Shown here: positions 27,458 through 36,333 of the stretch, piece by piece
Layout of the letters: every line of letters begins with the position of its first letter
How positions within the stretch are numbered: the stretch's first letter is position 1
Made by a program: the position numbers and the translations under genes
The notes under the pieces: generated by a model
Seen by the model: the letters and a program-made list of their open reading frames with translations, nothing else
Told to the model about the DNA's origin: nothing
Database searches by the model: none
NCBI GenBank assembly: GCA_965200825.1
Contig: OZ241385.1
Coordinates: forward strand, 1,488,001-1,552,000
Source: Bin80 sp026709335
Lineage (GTDB): Bacteria > Bacteroidota > Rhodothermia > Rhodothermales > Bin80
Length of the DNA: 64,000 nt
Reading direction: 5' to 3'

Positions 27458-28219
27458 ATGAGTAAGCTCTTGCGCGGTATCGTTCTTGCTGGTGGTACAG
27501 GGAGTCGGCTATATCCCCTGACAAAAGTCACCAACAAGCATTTGCTTCCTGTAGGCCAATACCCTATGATTTATCATCCACTCATGCGGCTCCGTGAAGC
27601 TGGTATCGAACGGGTTGCCGTCGTCACAAGCCCTGAACATATGGGGGATGTTGTAAATCTTCTTGGAAGTGGGCAGGCATTAGGACTGGATCTAACCTAC
27701 CGCGTTCAGGACCAGCCGGGCGGCATTGCACAGGCGCTTGGACTCTGCGAGAATTTTGCAGGAGGGCATCCATTTCTGGTCGCACTCGGAGACAATATTC
27801 TGGAAGATAACCTGATTAAAGAGGCGGACATCTTCCGGGCTCAAAATACTGGCGCAAGAATTCTCTTGAAAGCCGTCCATGATCCTGAGCGCTATGGAGT
27901 TCCACGATTTGAGGGAGATAAAGTCGTGGAAATCAAAGAAAAACCCGAAATTCCCCCAAGCAAGTATGCGGTTACAGGGCTATATTTCTATGATGCCCAG
28001 GTATTTGACTTTATTCGCACACTTTCCCCAAGCCGCCGGGGGGAGTACGAAGTTAGTGACCTGAACTCAGCTTATGTGCACCGAAGTAAACTCACCTATG
28101 GCATCCTGGAGGGCTGGTGGGGTGATGCCGGAACCCTCGAAGGATGGCATGAGGCCAATAAACTTGCGAGAGATCTTGTTTATGATGAACTCAATTCTCA
28201 AGAACCTATGGCATCATGA
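27458..28219 (+). CDS. Sugar-phosphate nucleotidyltransferase (short RmlA-like)
   Basis: 253 residues of the NTP_transferase family. The N-terminal nucleotide loop GIVLAGGTGSRLYPLTKVTNKHLLPV and the metal-binding LVALGDNI are intact, as is EIKEKPEIPPSKYAVTGLYFYD. It resembles glucose-1-phosphate thymidylyltransferase (RmlA), but is ~40 residues shorter, lacking the C-terminal helices, as in single-domain archaeal-type enzymes. The sugar and base are uncertain. Stop and next start overlap as ATGA. Confidence 0.85.
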   Translation: MSKLLRGIVLAGGTGSRLYPLTKVTNKHLLPVGQYPMIYHPLMRLREAGIERVAVVTSPEHMGDVVNLLGSGQALGLDLTYRVQDQPGGIAQALGLCENFAGGHPFLVALGDNILEDNLIKEADIFRAQNTGARILLKAVHDPERYGVPRFEGDKVVEIKEKPEIPPSKYAVTGLYFYDAQVFDFIRTLSPSRRGEYEVSDLNSAYVHRSKLTYGILEGWWGDAGTLEGWHEANKLARDLVYDELNSQEPMAS

Positions 28220-28689
28220 TCTGGAAAAATGGAATTATACATGACTGTACAATTCGACTACTGACCCGTTATGATGATGCACGCGGATGGCTTTCGGAAA
28301 TTTTCCGGCACGATGAACTTGAAGAAAACGTCCATCCCGCAATGGCGTATATCTCTATGACGCGACCCGGAGTTACTCGTGGCCCACATGAACACCTGCA
28401 CCAAACAGACCTCTTTGCCTTTGTGAATGGATCATTCAGACTTTATCTTTGGGACTATCGCAACGAATCTCCAAGCTATGGGACTCGGCAGATTTTGGAT
28501 GCCGGAATTGACTCGCCAGCAACTGTGATCGTCCCTCCGGGAGTCATACATGCATATAGAAATATGGGAACCTCCGATGCTCTCGTCATTAACTGCCCAA
28601 ACCAGCTCTATGCAGGACAACAGAAAATGCACACTGTAGATGAAATTCGCTGGGAAGAACGCCCTGACCACAACCTAATTCTTGATTGA
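28216..28689 (+). CDS. RmlC-like cupin, putative sugar-nucleotide 3,5-epimerase
   Basis: 157 residues with the dTDP-4-dehydrorhamnose 3,5-epimerase fold. The segment DDARGWLSEIFRHDEL, the conserved GVTRGPHEH with HQTDLFAFVNGSFRLYLWD, and the VIVPPGVIHAYRN motif are visible. RmlC has a His-Asp dyad in this fold; the first histidine is present in GPHEH. It may epimerise the product of the adjacent nucleotidyltransferase, but no RmlB or RmlD is nearby, so a different keto-sugar is likely. Translationally coupled to the gene before it. Confidence 0.72.
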   Translation: MIWKNGIIHDCTIRLLTRYDDARGWLSEIFRHDELEENVHPAMAYISMTRPGVTRGPHEHLHQTDLFAFVNGSFRLYLWDYRNESPSYGTRQILDAGIDSPATVIVPPGVIHAYRNMGTSDALVINCPNQLYAGQQKMHTVDEIRWEERPDHNLILD

Positions 28690-28692
28690 TCC

Positions 28693-29691
28693 GTGAAACT
28701 GATCGTCCCTATGGCTGGGCGCGGTAAACGATTACGCCCGCAGTCTTCCATTACCCCTAAACCGCTCATGACCGTCCGCGGTCAATGTATGGTAGAACGA
28801 ATTATCGAAAAATTCACGCAAACTCTCCCACAGCGCGTCACCGACGGTGTCTTTATATTAGGACCGGGCTTTGACCGCAAAGCATATGACATTCTTGACT
28901 CTGTATGTGCACGACATAACATAGAGGCTCATTATGTCATCCAAGAAGAGGCACGGGGAACTGCTCACGCGGTCATCTGTGCACAGGATTTTCTCGAAGG
29001 TGAAGGAATCGTCGTTTATGCAGATACGGTCTTTGATATGGCCCCCGTGAGCCAACTGAGTGAGAGTGATGTAGTCGCTTGGGTAAAAGAAGTAGAGGAT
29101 CCTCGAAGATTTGGAGTTGCCGTACGAGAGGGAGATCGCGTAGTCGCTTTTGTAGAAAAACCTCAGGAATTGATCTCAAATGAAGCATTAATCGGGATCT
29201 ACTACATTCGAAACCTGGAGAAACTGCGAGCCGCGATCCAAGTACTTTTTGACGAAAATATCCATGGAAAAGGAGGGGAATACTACCTGACTGATGCCTT
29301 TGACTGGATGTTGAAACAGGGGCTGGTTTTTCGGACAGCCGCAGTCCAGGCATGGCTGGACTGCGGCACACTGGATGCCTTCATGGACACCACCAGATAT
29401 TTACTGGATCATGAACCACAAAATGGTCCCATACCTGCCTGTTTGAATTCTATCATTATAGAACCCGTATATATTGCTCCAGATGCCGTTGTAGAACATT
29501 CCGTCATTGGCCCCTATGTATCGGTGGAAGCCGGTGCTCAGGTTTCCAGCTCTATCGTCCGAAACAGCATTGTGTTTGAATCTGCCAATGTCAAGAATTC
29601 CGTTCTCTATGACTCTATGATCGGTGCAAACAGCACTGTGCGTGGACAATCTTCCAGCCTTAACATCGGAGATTATTCAAATCTGTCCTGA
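28693..29691 (+). CDS. Sugar nucleotidyltransferase with C-terminal left-handed beta-helix
   Basis: 332 residues from a GTG start 3 bp after the previous gene. The N-terminal NTP_transferase domain (~1-235) has PMAGRGKRLRPQSSITPKPLM, QEEARGTAHAV and VVYADTVFD. The C-terminus (~245-330) has hexapeptide repeats (IIEPVYIAPDAVVEHSVIG, SSIVRNSIVFESANVKNS) that form a left-handed beta-helix, as in GlmU-type or archaeal thymidylyltransferase/acetyltransferase proteins. The precise substrate is unknown. Its stop overlaps the uxaA start as TGATG. Confidence 0.83.
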   Translation: MKLIVPMAGRGKRLRPQSSITPKPLMTVRGQCMVERIIEKFTQTLPQRVTDGVFILGPGFDRKAYDILDSVCARHNIEAHYVIQEEARGTAHAVICAQDFLEGEGIVVYADTVFDMAPVSQLSESDVVAWVKEVEDPRRFGVAVREGDRVVAFVEKPQELISNEALIGIYYIRNLEKLRAAIQVLFDENIHGKGGEYYLTDAFDWMLKQGLVFRTAAVQAWLDCGTLDAFMDTTRYLLDHEPQNGPIPACLNSIIIEPVYIAPDAVVEHSVIGPYVSVEAGAQVSSSIVRNSIVFESANVKNSVLYDSMIGANSTVRGQSSSLNIGDYSNLS

Positions 29692-31319
29692 TGTCTGCAT
29701 GTGTGCTAAAGATCCACGCTGATGATAATGTAGCGGTTGTGCTGTCTCCCCTGGCAGCGGGAGTAGAATTTCTACCTGGCTACATCACGCGATCTCCTGT
29801 ACCATCAAAGCACAAAGTTGTGACAAAATTTGTCCGCCAGACCGAGCCCGTAGTAATGTATGGTGTAACGGTTGGCAGAGCACTTCGTGATCTTCATGTT
29901 GGAGAGCGACTCAATCTTGCTGACCTAGTCCACGAAACATCCGCGTACAGTATTCGTCATGAGGCGCATCATCAAACTTGGCAACCTCCAAATATCTCTG
30001 AATGGTCTGGTATTAAATTTCAGGGATATCACCGTAGTGATGGCCAAGTTGGTACCGCTAACTACTGGATCGTGGTACCAATGGTTTTCTGCGAAAACCA
30101 AAATATTGACACCCTCCGCCGAGCATTTGAAGATGAGTTAGGCTACAGCAATATTTCTCCCTATCGACAACAGGTTGCCGCACTGGCTCATGCCCACCGC
30201 AGTGGCATGTCGCCACCCGATACCAATATAAAAACGGTTCCCCCAAAACCGCTCTTTGAGAATGTAGATGGCGTACAATTTCTGACACATCATCTGGGGT
30301 GTGGCGGCACTCGACAGGATGCGCAGTCCCTGTGTGGACTGTTAGCGGGATACATAAATCATCCAAATGTATCTGGAGCAACCATATTGAGTCTGGGTTG
30401 CGAGAATGCTGAAATCGACATATTAATGGAGGAAATTCATAAGCGCAACCCCGAATTTGACAAACCCCTCTATATATTCAGGCAACAATCATTTCAGAGT
30501 ACGGACCATCTGATTACCCGAGCCATTAGTGACACATTTGCAGGTTTACAGGAGGCCGACCTGCTCCAGCGGGCTCCTGCCTCACTGAGTAAATTGACCA
30601 TAGGACTTGAATGTGGCGGATCAGACGGGTTCAGCGGTATTTCGGCAAACCCTGCAATTGGATATGCAACTGATTTACTTGTTGCACTTGGTGGCCGGGC
30701 TATTTTGGGAGAATTTCCTGAGCTTTGTGGTCAAGAACAGGCTCTCATTGATCGCTGCACACATCCTTCAGTAGCAACTCGTTTCGTACACCTAATGGAA
30801 TCTTACGCAGCACTTGCAAATGCAGTCGGCTCCGGATTCGACATGAATCCATCACCGGGAAATATTCAGGATGGATTATTGACGGACGCAATGAAGAGCG
30901 CCGGAGCTGCCCGTAAGGGAGGAACTTCCCTAATTACTGCCGTACTTGATTATCCCGAATATGCTACTGCCCCCGGATTGAACCTCTTGTGTACACCTGG
31001 TGGTGATGTTGAATCTACTACTGCCATTGCAGGAGCGGGTGCCCAGATAATTCTTTTTTCCACGGGAATGGGAACCCCAACGGGAAATCCAGTCGCTCAA
31101 GTGATTAAAGTCAGCAGTAATACGGCGTTGGCCACCCGCATTCCTGACTTGGTTGACCTCAATGCAGGAACCATTATTAATAATCAGGAATCCATTGAAT
31201 CTGTCGGCAGGCGTATCTTGGAGCTGGTAATTACAGTTGCAAATGGAGATCTTGTGCCTGCTGCTGTACGCTTAGGGCAGAAAGATTTCATTCCGTGGAA
31301 GCGTGGTGTATCTCTGTAA
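29691..31319 (+). CDS. uxaA: Altronate dehydratase (UxaA family)
   Basis: 542 residues. An N-terminal SAF-type domain (~1-95) is followed by the GD_AH catalytic domain: HLGCGGTRQDAQSL, LSLGCENAEID and LECGGSDGFSGISANPA supply the conserved cysteines, and GEFPELCGQEQ follows. UxaA removes water from D-altronate to give 2-keto-3-deoxygluconate in the Ashwell pathway. A galactarate dehydratase role is a less likely alternative. The partners uxaC and uxaB lie at 39.3-45.5 kb. Oddly, it is translationally coupled (TGATG) to a sugar-nucleotide gene and not to the rest of the uronate unit. Confidence 0.88.
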   Translation: MSACVLKIHADDNVAVVLSPLAAGVEFLPGYITRSPVPSKHKVVTKFVRQTEPVVMYGVTVGRALRDLHVGERLNLADLVHETSAYSIRHEAHHQTWQPPNISEWSGIKFQGYHRSDGQVGTANYWIVVPMVFCENQNIDTLRRAFEDELGYSNISPYRQQVAALAHAHRSGMSPPDTNIKTVPPKPLFENVDGVQFLTHHLGCGGTRQDAQSLCGLLAGYINHPNVSGATILSLGCENAEIDILMEEIHKRNPEFDKPLYIFRQQSFQSTDHLITRAISDTFAGLQEADLLQRAPASLSKLTIGLECGGSDGFSGISANPAIGYATDLLVALGGRAILGEFPELCGQEQALIDRCTHPSVATRFVHLMESYAALANAVGSGFDMNPSPGNIQDGLLTDAMKSAGAARKGGTSLITAVLDYPEYATAPGLNLLCTPGGDVESTTAIAGAGAQIILFSTGMGTPTGNPVAQVIKVSSNTALATRIPDLVDLNAGTIINNQESIESVGRRILELVITVANGDLVPAAVRLGQKDFIPWKRGVSL

Positions 31320-31391
31320 CATAAAGGTTGTATGAAATTTTATAAACCCTAACCATCTCAGGTGTCAACTGTGATTGATACATAAACAAAC

Positions 31392-31490
31392 GAGGTTCTT
31401 GCAAAACCTTTGTTTTCAGCCAGAAAAGGAGCCCTCAGGTGTTTTCAGAGCAATGTTTATGCTCAGTTTCGGAGGTTTTGCGAGAGATCC
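31392..31490 (+). mobile_element. MITE copy B (99 bp), flanked by AAAC duplications
   Basis: 99-bp element with imperfect terminal inverted repeats (GAGGTTCTTGCAAAACC at the left; complement of GGATCTCTCGCAAAACC at the right) and AAAC on both sides (31388-31391, 31491-31494). The interior holds two small hairpins, including GAGCA-ATGTTTA-TGCTC, which copy C keeps exactly. It lies between uxaA and the TPR gene, ending 45 bp before the TPR start, so it may affect that gene's promoter. Confidence 0.88.
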
Positions 31491-31535
31491 AAACCATAAT
31501 TATTAAACGTAACAACCACAGATTGTACTTATCTC

Positions 31536-32330
31536 ATGAAGTCTGTTATCAAATTTACTCTTATCTATCTTTTCTTGGTCACCTTCACTGCGCAAGCTCA
31601 ATCCAATTCGGATATACTTCTTGAGGGTATGAAGCTCTTGGACGATGCGTCAAATAAACAGGATGCTGATCGGATCATGGAGGCTCGTGAAATCCTAGAA
31701 CAGATTACCGCAGATGATAGCCTTGCAATCTGGGCACATTATTACGCTGCGGCGGCATCCAGTGGTCTTGCAAACATGATTACCGATGGCTTCTTGGAGG
31801 GAAAGAACCGAGATATTGCAGGCCATGTTAATCAGGCCATCGATCACCTGGAAGCCGCTGTAGAAATTGATCCAACTTTTGCAGATGGATGGGTATTACT
31901 TTCTACTGCTTATGCTCAGAAAATTTCTGTAAGACCTTTGAAAGTCATAGGATTAAGCCGCAAATATAATCAGGCGATGTCCAAAGCTTTTGAGCTTGAA
32001 CCGAAGAATCCAAGAGTTGTATTGATCAAGGCAATCATGGATTACTCACTGCCTGGAATTGCAGGCGGCGATAAAGAACGCGCGGAGCAGGGATATAATG
32101 AAGCGATGCTTCTTTTTGCTGATGAAGAAATCACTCATCCTTTTCGGCCTTCATGGGGGCATGATCAAGTTTATGTAAGAATTGGCATCCTGTACATGGA
32201 TCGTGGAGACCTTGAAGATGCCCGTCAAGCTTTTGAGCGAGCTCTGGAACTCAATCCTGGATATAGATGGGTAAAACGAACTTTGATTCCATCTCTCGAA
32301 AAGCTTGAATCTCAAACCTTGGACAATTGA
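31536..32330 (+). CDS. Exported tetratricopeptide-repeat protein
   Basis: 264 residues. A signal peptide (FTLIYLFLVTFTAQAQ) suggests cleavage near residue 22. TPR-like helix pairs follow: HLEAAVEIDPTFADGWVLLSTAY (~105-128), AFELEPKNPRVVLIKAI, and a canonical last repeat RIGILYMDRGDLEDARQAFERALELNPG (~215-245). Periplasmic scaffold proteins of this kind are common in Bacteroidota; no partner is obvious. MITE copy B lies directly upstream. Confidence 0.8.
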   Translation: MKSVIKFTLIYLFLVTFTAQAQSNSDILLEGMKLLDDASNKQDADRIMEAREILEQITADDSLAIWAHYYAAAASSGLANMITDGFLEGKNRDIAGHVNQAIDHLEAAVEIDPTFADGWVLLSTAYAQKISVRPLKVIGLSRKYNQAMSKAFELEPKNPRVVLIKAIMDYSLPGIAGGDKERAEQGYNEAMLLFADEEITHPFRPSWGHDQVYVRIGILYMDRGDLEDARQAFERALELNPGYRWVKRTLIPSLEKLESQTLDN

Positions 32331-32640
32331 ACCCGTTGCGACCACAAGCCAATACCTACCTTGTTCTCTCGTTACGACGACTCATAATTTGATGTTTTTC
32401 AATATGGCTGCCGTTACCGTACTGATCTCGAAGGTTTCTTCACATGACCTGTTGGACAAATAATGGAATTTTTGTTCATCATTGGCATCCCGTCATCCTG
32501 CGCTACGCTACGGGTTATTGAAACTGGATGCGAGGCCCGCAAAATGAAAACAACATAAATAAAAATTCACTAGCGTGATCGAGATATACATCAAATTTTT
32601 ACTATTACTTCATCTCTAGGCATCTCCACCATACCGCAAT
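32331..32640. other. Intergenic region before the nuclease pair
   Basis: 310 bp with no gene I can support. A 31-codon frame from an ATG at 32463 lies in a locally GC-richer patch (about 32489-32543) but has no recognisable ribosome-binding site or domain. The last 60 bp are AT-rich and should hold the promoter of the HNH/PLD pair. No repeat or RNA was recognised. Confidence 0.4.
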
Positions 32641-33273
32641 ATGATCAGATTGCTTTCTTTGTCGAATATATTATTTTTTGCAATTTTTCTTCCAATTTCT
32701 GCTCTGGCACAGCAACCATTGGGAAACACATTCCGGGGTATTCAGATTAGCCCAGAGAATCGGTGTTCTCCATATACCAGTGAAGACTACCCGTATTCAC
32801 AGTCGGTGGAGGTGGAGATCATAAGACAGCAGAGTGGGATTTTTTCGCCCTACGATATGAGATGCTTCGTATCTCGTTTTCAAACCGACATTGAGCATAT
32901 TGTCGCACGCTCAGAAGCACATGACTCCGGTCTTTGTGCCTCAACAGCTGCGGTGCGAAAACAATTTTCCGAGGATCTGCTGAACCTGACTCTCGCAACC
33001 CCCGCTCTGAATCGTCGAGATAAGATCGCCAAGGATGTAAGTGAATGGGTTCCCCCTTATAACGTATGCTGGTATGCACATACCATTGTTGAAGTCAAAC
33101 GAAAGTATGGACTTACTGTAGACAGGGAAGAGGCCATGACACTATCTGAAATTCTTAAGAATTGCCCGGAAATAGAAATTATACGCCCTCAATGCAATGA
33201 TGAGATGATCCTGAGTGCAGACGATTCCGGAGATCCTTATTCCGATTCTCAAAATTTGCCAGGCTCACACTAG
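32641..33273 (+). CDS. Exported HNH nuclease, DUF1524/GmrSD_C type
   Basis: 210 residues. A signal peptide ends at ALAQ (residue ~23). The nuclease core has the family pattern TDIEHIVARSEAHDSGLC (Asp83, Glu85, His86), FSEDLLNLTLATPALNRRDK (Asn124) and the WVPPYNVCWYAHTIVEVKRKYGLTVD tail, which matches secreted HNH proteins related to the C-terminal nuclease domain of GmrSD (DUF1524). Five or more cysteines fit an extracytoplasmic disulfide-bonded protein. It should cut DNA outside the cytoplasm. The stop TAG directly abuts the ATG of the PLD gene, so they are co-transcribed. Confidence 0.82.
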   Translation: MIRLLSLSNILFFAIFLPISALAQQPLGNTFRGIQISPENRCSPYTSEDYPYSQSVEVEIIRQQSGIFSPYDMRCFVSRFQTDIEHIVARSEAHDSGLCASTAAVRKQFSEDLLNLTLATPALNRRDKIAKDVSEWVPPYNVCWYAHTIVEVKRKYGLTVDREEAMTLSEILKNCPEIEIIRPQCNDEMILSADDSGDPYSDSQNLPGSH

Positions 33274-34845
33274 ATGACACGAATCATTCCAAGACAGGTC
33301 ATCCTTATTGCAATAGTTGCCCTTGTTGCTCTCATTGCTTCGGTCATGATTGGATATACTGATGCGCCAGATATTGAACTGATTCTTCAAAACCCTCTTC
33401 AATTTGATGAACCTGCAAACAGATGTGACAGCTCACTTTGCACGTCCATCGTAGAGTTACTTGATAACGCGGAAGCGACCATTGACTTTGCCGTATATGG
33501 ATCCCGATCACAAACAGAAATCTTGGAAGCACTACTCAGGGCCCGTGATCGGGGGGTGGCGGTACGAGGTTATGTCGACAAAGATGCCAACAATGAGAAT
33601 TATTATAGCTCAACAGATACCTGGATACACGAGATTGGAAACATAAGAGATGATTACGCCCGAGAGATGAATTGTCGGAGCGAATTTAGCGGAGAGCCTC
33701 CGTGCAAAAGACCCGACGGATTCAATGGGCCACTACAGTGCCTGGCCTATAATATGGGACAAGATCGTGTCCTCGTCGCCGGACATGCTTCACGTAATCC
33801 GATCACTACGATGAGCATTATGCACAACAAATTCTTTATTGTTGATGGAAAATATGTCTGGACGGGATCTGCCAATATATCTGATTCCGGCACAGGAGGC
33901 TATAATGCCAACGCGGTTGTGATCCTGCGTTCCAAGAAGATTGCCAAGGTTTATACAAGCGAATTTGAGCAATTATGGAACCGGCAGGGGCAGTGCACCA
34001 AAAGTGGGGATGGTGTTGAAGAATTTGATCTGTCATCAGGAAAGATCACGACCTGGTTTTCTCCACAAGACAACTCACTTCGCTATGGGGTAACTGGACT
34101 TGTTGCTAAAGCCAATAAACATATCAACGTAGCCGTATTCTTTCTCACAGCCAAGTACTTGGTTGCTGACTTGATTGCTGCCCATAAACGCGGGATTGAA
34201 GTACGAGTAATCATTGACGCCACGGCTGCTAAGAACGAATATTCCAAACACGAAATCTTGCGAGAGGCAGGAATACCTGTCAAAATTGAAAACTGGGGCA
34301 GTAAAATGCACATGAAAGCAGCTTCAGTAGATGATCAGTATTTAGTGCTGGGCTCCATGAATTGGACATCTGCAGGCGAAAGGAGCAACGATGAAAATAC
34401 GCTGTTAATCAATTCCAAAGAACTGACCAGTCAGTTTGATGCCCACTTTGAAGAACTTTGGGAGAGCATTCCAAAAACATGGCAACAAAAAGGATATCGT
34501 CCAGATCCTGAATCTCCTAATTCCGGCACATCCTGTACCGATGGAATGGACAATGATTTCGATAATCTCGTCGACGCAAAAGATCCCGGATGTCAGATGG
34601 ATCCACCATCACTTCCAGACCTACCTCCTCACTCGATCATTACTCTGAAAGAACATAAATCTGAAAAAGATGAATACAGAATGGTTCAACCATCAACATG
34701 CAATTCCAACTACCCTGACTGGTTCGTATGTGTTCCTATAAACCACAGACGAGGCTGTAGTGGTTTACCCTATCGTAGATTCACTGCTACACCAAATGAA
34801 TCAGTCAAACTTGACGGAGATGGGGATGGAATTGCCTGCGAATAG
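33274..34845 (+). CDS. Exported phospholipase-D-type nuclease with MopE-like motif and Excalibur domain
   Basis: 523 residues. One N-terminal membrane segment or signal (ILIAIVALVALIASVMIGY) is followed by two PLD domains with complete HKD motifs: His184-Lys186-Asp191 (MHNKFFIVDG, GSANISD) and His346-Lys348-Asp353 (MHMKAASVDD, GSMNWTSAGERSNDEN). Next is a C-DG-DND-D-DPGC stretch (Cys421-Cys440) like the metal-binding MopE-type motif. The last ~48 residues form an Excalibur calcium-binding domain (476-523, ending DGDGDGIACE). Two full HKD motifs in one chain favour a nuclease of the Nuc/PLD group, though phospholipase activity is possible. It abuts the HNH gene with zero spacing. Confidence 0.87.
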   Translation: MTRIIPRQVILIAIVALVALIASVMIGYTDAPDIELILQNPLQFDEPANRCDSSLCTSIVELLDNAEATIDFAVYGSRSQTEILEALLRARDRGVAVRGYVDKDANNENYYSSTDTWIHEIGNIRDDYAREMNCRSEFSGEPPCKRPDGFNGPLQCLAYNMGQDRVLVAGHASRNPITTMSIMHNKFFIVDGKYVWTGSANISDSGTGGYNANAVVILRSKKIAKVYTSEFEQLWNRQGQCTKSGDGVEEFDLSSGKITTWFSPQDNSLRYGVTGLVAKANKHINVAVFFLTAKYLVADLIAAHKRGIEVRVIIDATAAKNEYSKHEILREAGIPVKIENWGSKMHMKAASVDDQYLVLGSMNWTSAGERSNDENTLLINSKELTSQFDAHFEELWESIPKTWQQKGYRPDPESPNSGTSCTDGMDNDFDNLVDAKDPGCQMDPPSLPDLPPHSIITLKEHKSEKDEYRMVQPSTCNSNYPDWFVCVPINHRRGCSGLPYRRFTATPNESVKLDGDGDGIACE

Positions 34846-35081
34846 CAATTATGTAAGGGATGATCTCTTTGGGATAAGAGAAAATCTCTCTTCCGCTACT
34901 GCATCAAGATCATTTCAGCATGGTAGCTATACCGAAGTATCTCATGCCTGCCCGCAAACTACCAATTCAGCCACTTGATATTCCCGATGTATACTTTAGC
35001 AACGAACCCCACGGAGGCATCGTGTGCTGGACAGACATAGATTAGGGGAATTACTCGGCGAACAACCATAGACATGAGGAT

Positions 35082-36198
35082 ATGAATTCGATACGAGTAA
35101 ATTTCATTTCTCTTCTCCGCGTACTCATCAGGTGGAGGTATACGGGGATGCTACTTCTTTTACTGACCTTTACCGCATGTCAGAGCGGAAAAATAACACT
35201 GACTAGATTTGACGACTCTCCGATCGTTGACAGCCTGCTGGCGGCTGCTCCGCACCTTGTGGTCAATACGGACATTGAGGCGGAAAGATGGGGTGCGACG
35301 ACCAAGTTGGGGCTCTCGACTGATTCATTAATTCTCGGTACTCCCTCGAATATAATCGCAATAGGGGACAGTGTTTATATCTCTGAGCTATTTGGAAATG
35401 TTTTTTTTTGCGGTGGGAGCTGACGGGTATCTCAGCCGGAAAATTGGTGGGGCAGGAAAAGGCCCTGGAGAGTTTACTCATTTGCTTGGGATACAATACA
35501 ATGGTTCACACGTATTCATCAAAGACACGGATCGCGTGCAGGTATTCACGAACAAATTTGAATATGTCAGTTCGTTCTCCTCCTCCATCTTGACAATATA
35601 TAGTTTTTCGGTTTCGCCCGATTATGTATTTCTGCAATGTGCTGACAAAGATTGGTTGGTTTGTGCTCGTAGTACATCCCCTCCCCATGACTGGATTTCG
35701 TCCATTAAATTACTTCCTGTTCTGAATCTTCCTGATCGGTCCGGGGAAAATGTCACCATGTTAACGGCTTCTCCTGATGGAAATCGAATTGCCGTGGCAT
35801 ATACGGGATTACCGTATATCTTTGTTTACGACAATAAATTCAAACATCTTCGAACCATCCGATTCGAAGGAAGGATTGTTCGTGACTTTAATCCTATTGC
35901 TGGTCCGCCCGAAGGAGCTCCGGGAGGGATGGGACCTGGCACGAATATGTTTATATTTATGATGAAATTCATCAACTCTCGATACCTGATTGCAAGAACT
36001 CCAGGGAATAGTAATTATGTTTTTGATTTGTCTGAAAACGACTACAAGCTTGTAAGAAAAATAATCTTACGTCCCATCAACGATGCAGAAGAAAGAAAAG
36101 ATGTTGTTGCTGCAGATTTTCTCCTGCACAAAGATTACTTGTACGTGTCTTCAGCGTGGGAAGAATACGTGTATGGCTATGCGTTTGAACTGGAGTGA
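35082..36198 (+). pseudogene. 6-bladed beta-propeller lipoprotein, frameshifted at a run of nine T
   Basis: Two frames make one gene. 35082-35423 codes a lipoprotein front (lipobox FTAC, Cys33) ending ...GDSVYISELFGNVFF then CGGS and a stop. The frame covering 35371-36198 carries on as FFAVGADGYLSRKIGGAGKGPGEF, the standard first-blade sequence of 6-bladed propeller lipoproteins. The frames meet at TTTTTTTTT (35401-35409); eight T would restore one continuous ~371-residue protein. The rest of the gene is clean, so the break is recent, a sequencing error, or a slippage switch. Related to the intact gene facing it at 36334-37542. Confidence 0.8.
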
Positions 36199-36247
36199 TT
36201 GGTGATGATGCCAAAAATTATTCAATTAGTCCAATATATATTTCAGT

Positions 36248-36269
36248 CAATCGGAGCAATGCTCTATTG
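36248..36269. terminator. Imperfect hairpin between the convergent propeller genes
   Basis: CAATCGGAGC - AAT - GCTCTATTG forms a short stem with one mismatch, in the 135-bp gap between two convergent genes. No T run follows on either strand, so a terminator role is weakly supported. Confidence 0.3.
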
Positions 36270-36333
36270 AACCAAAGTACGAATATGCAATGAATTGCTC
36301 TGGAGAAAAGAGAGGTAATCTATCTCTGAAAAA

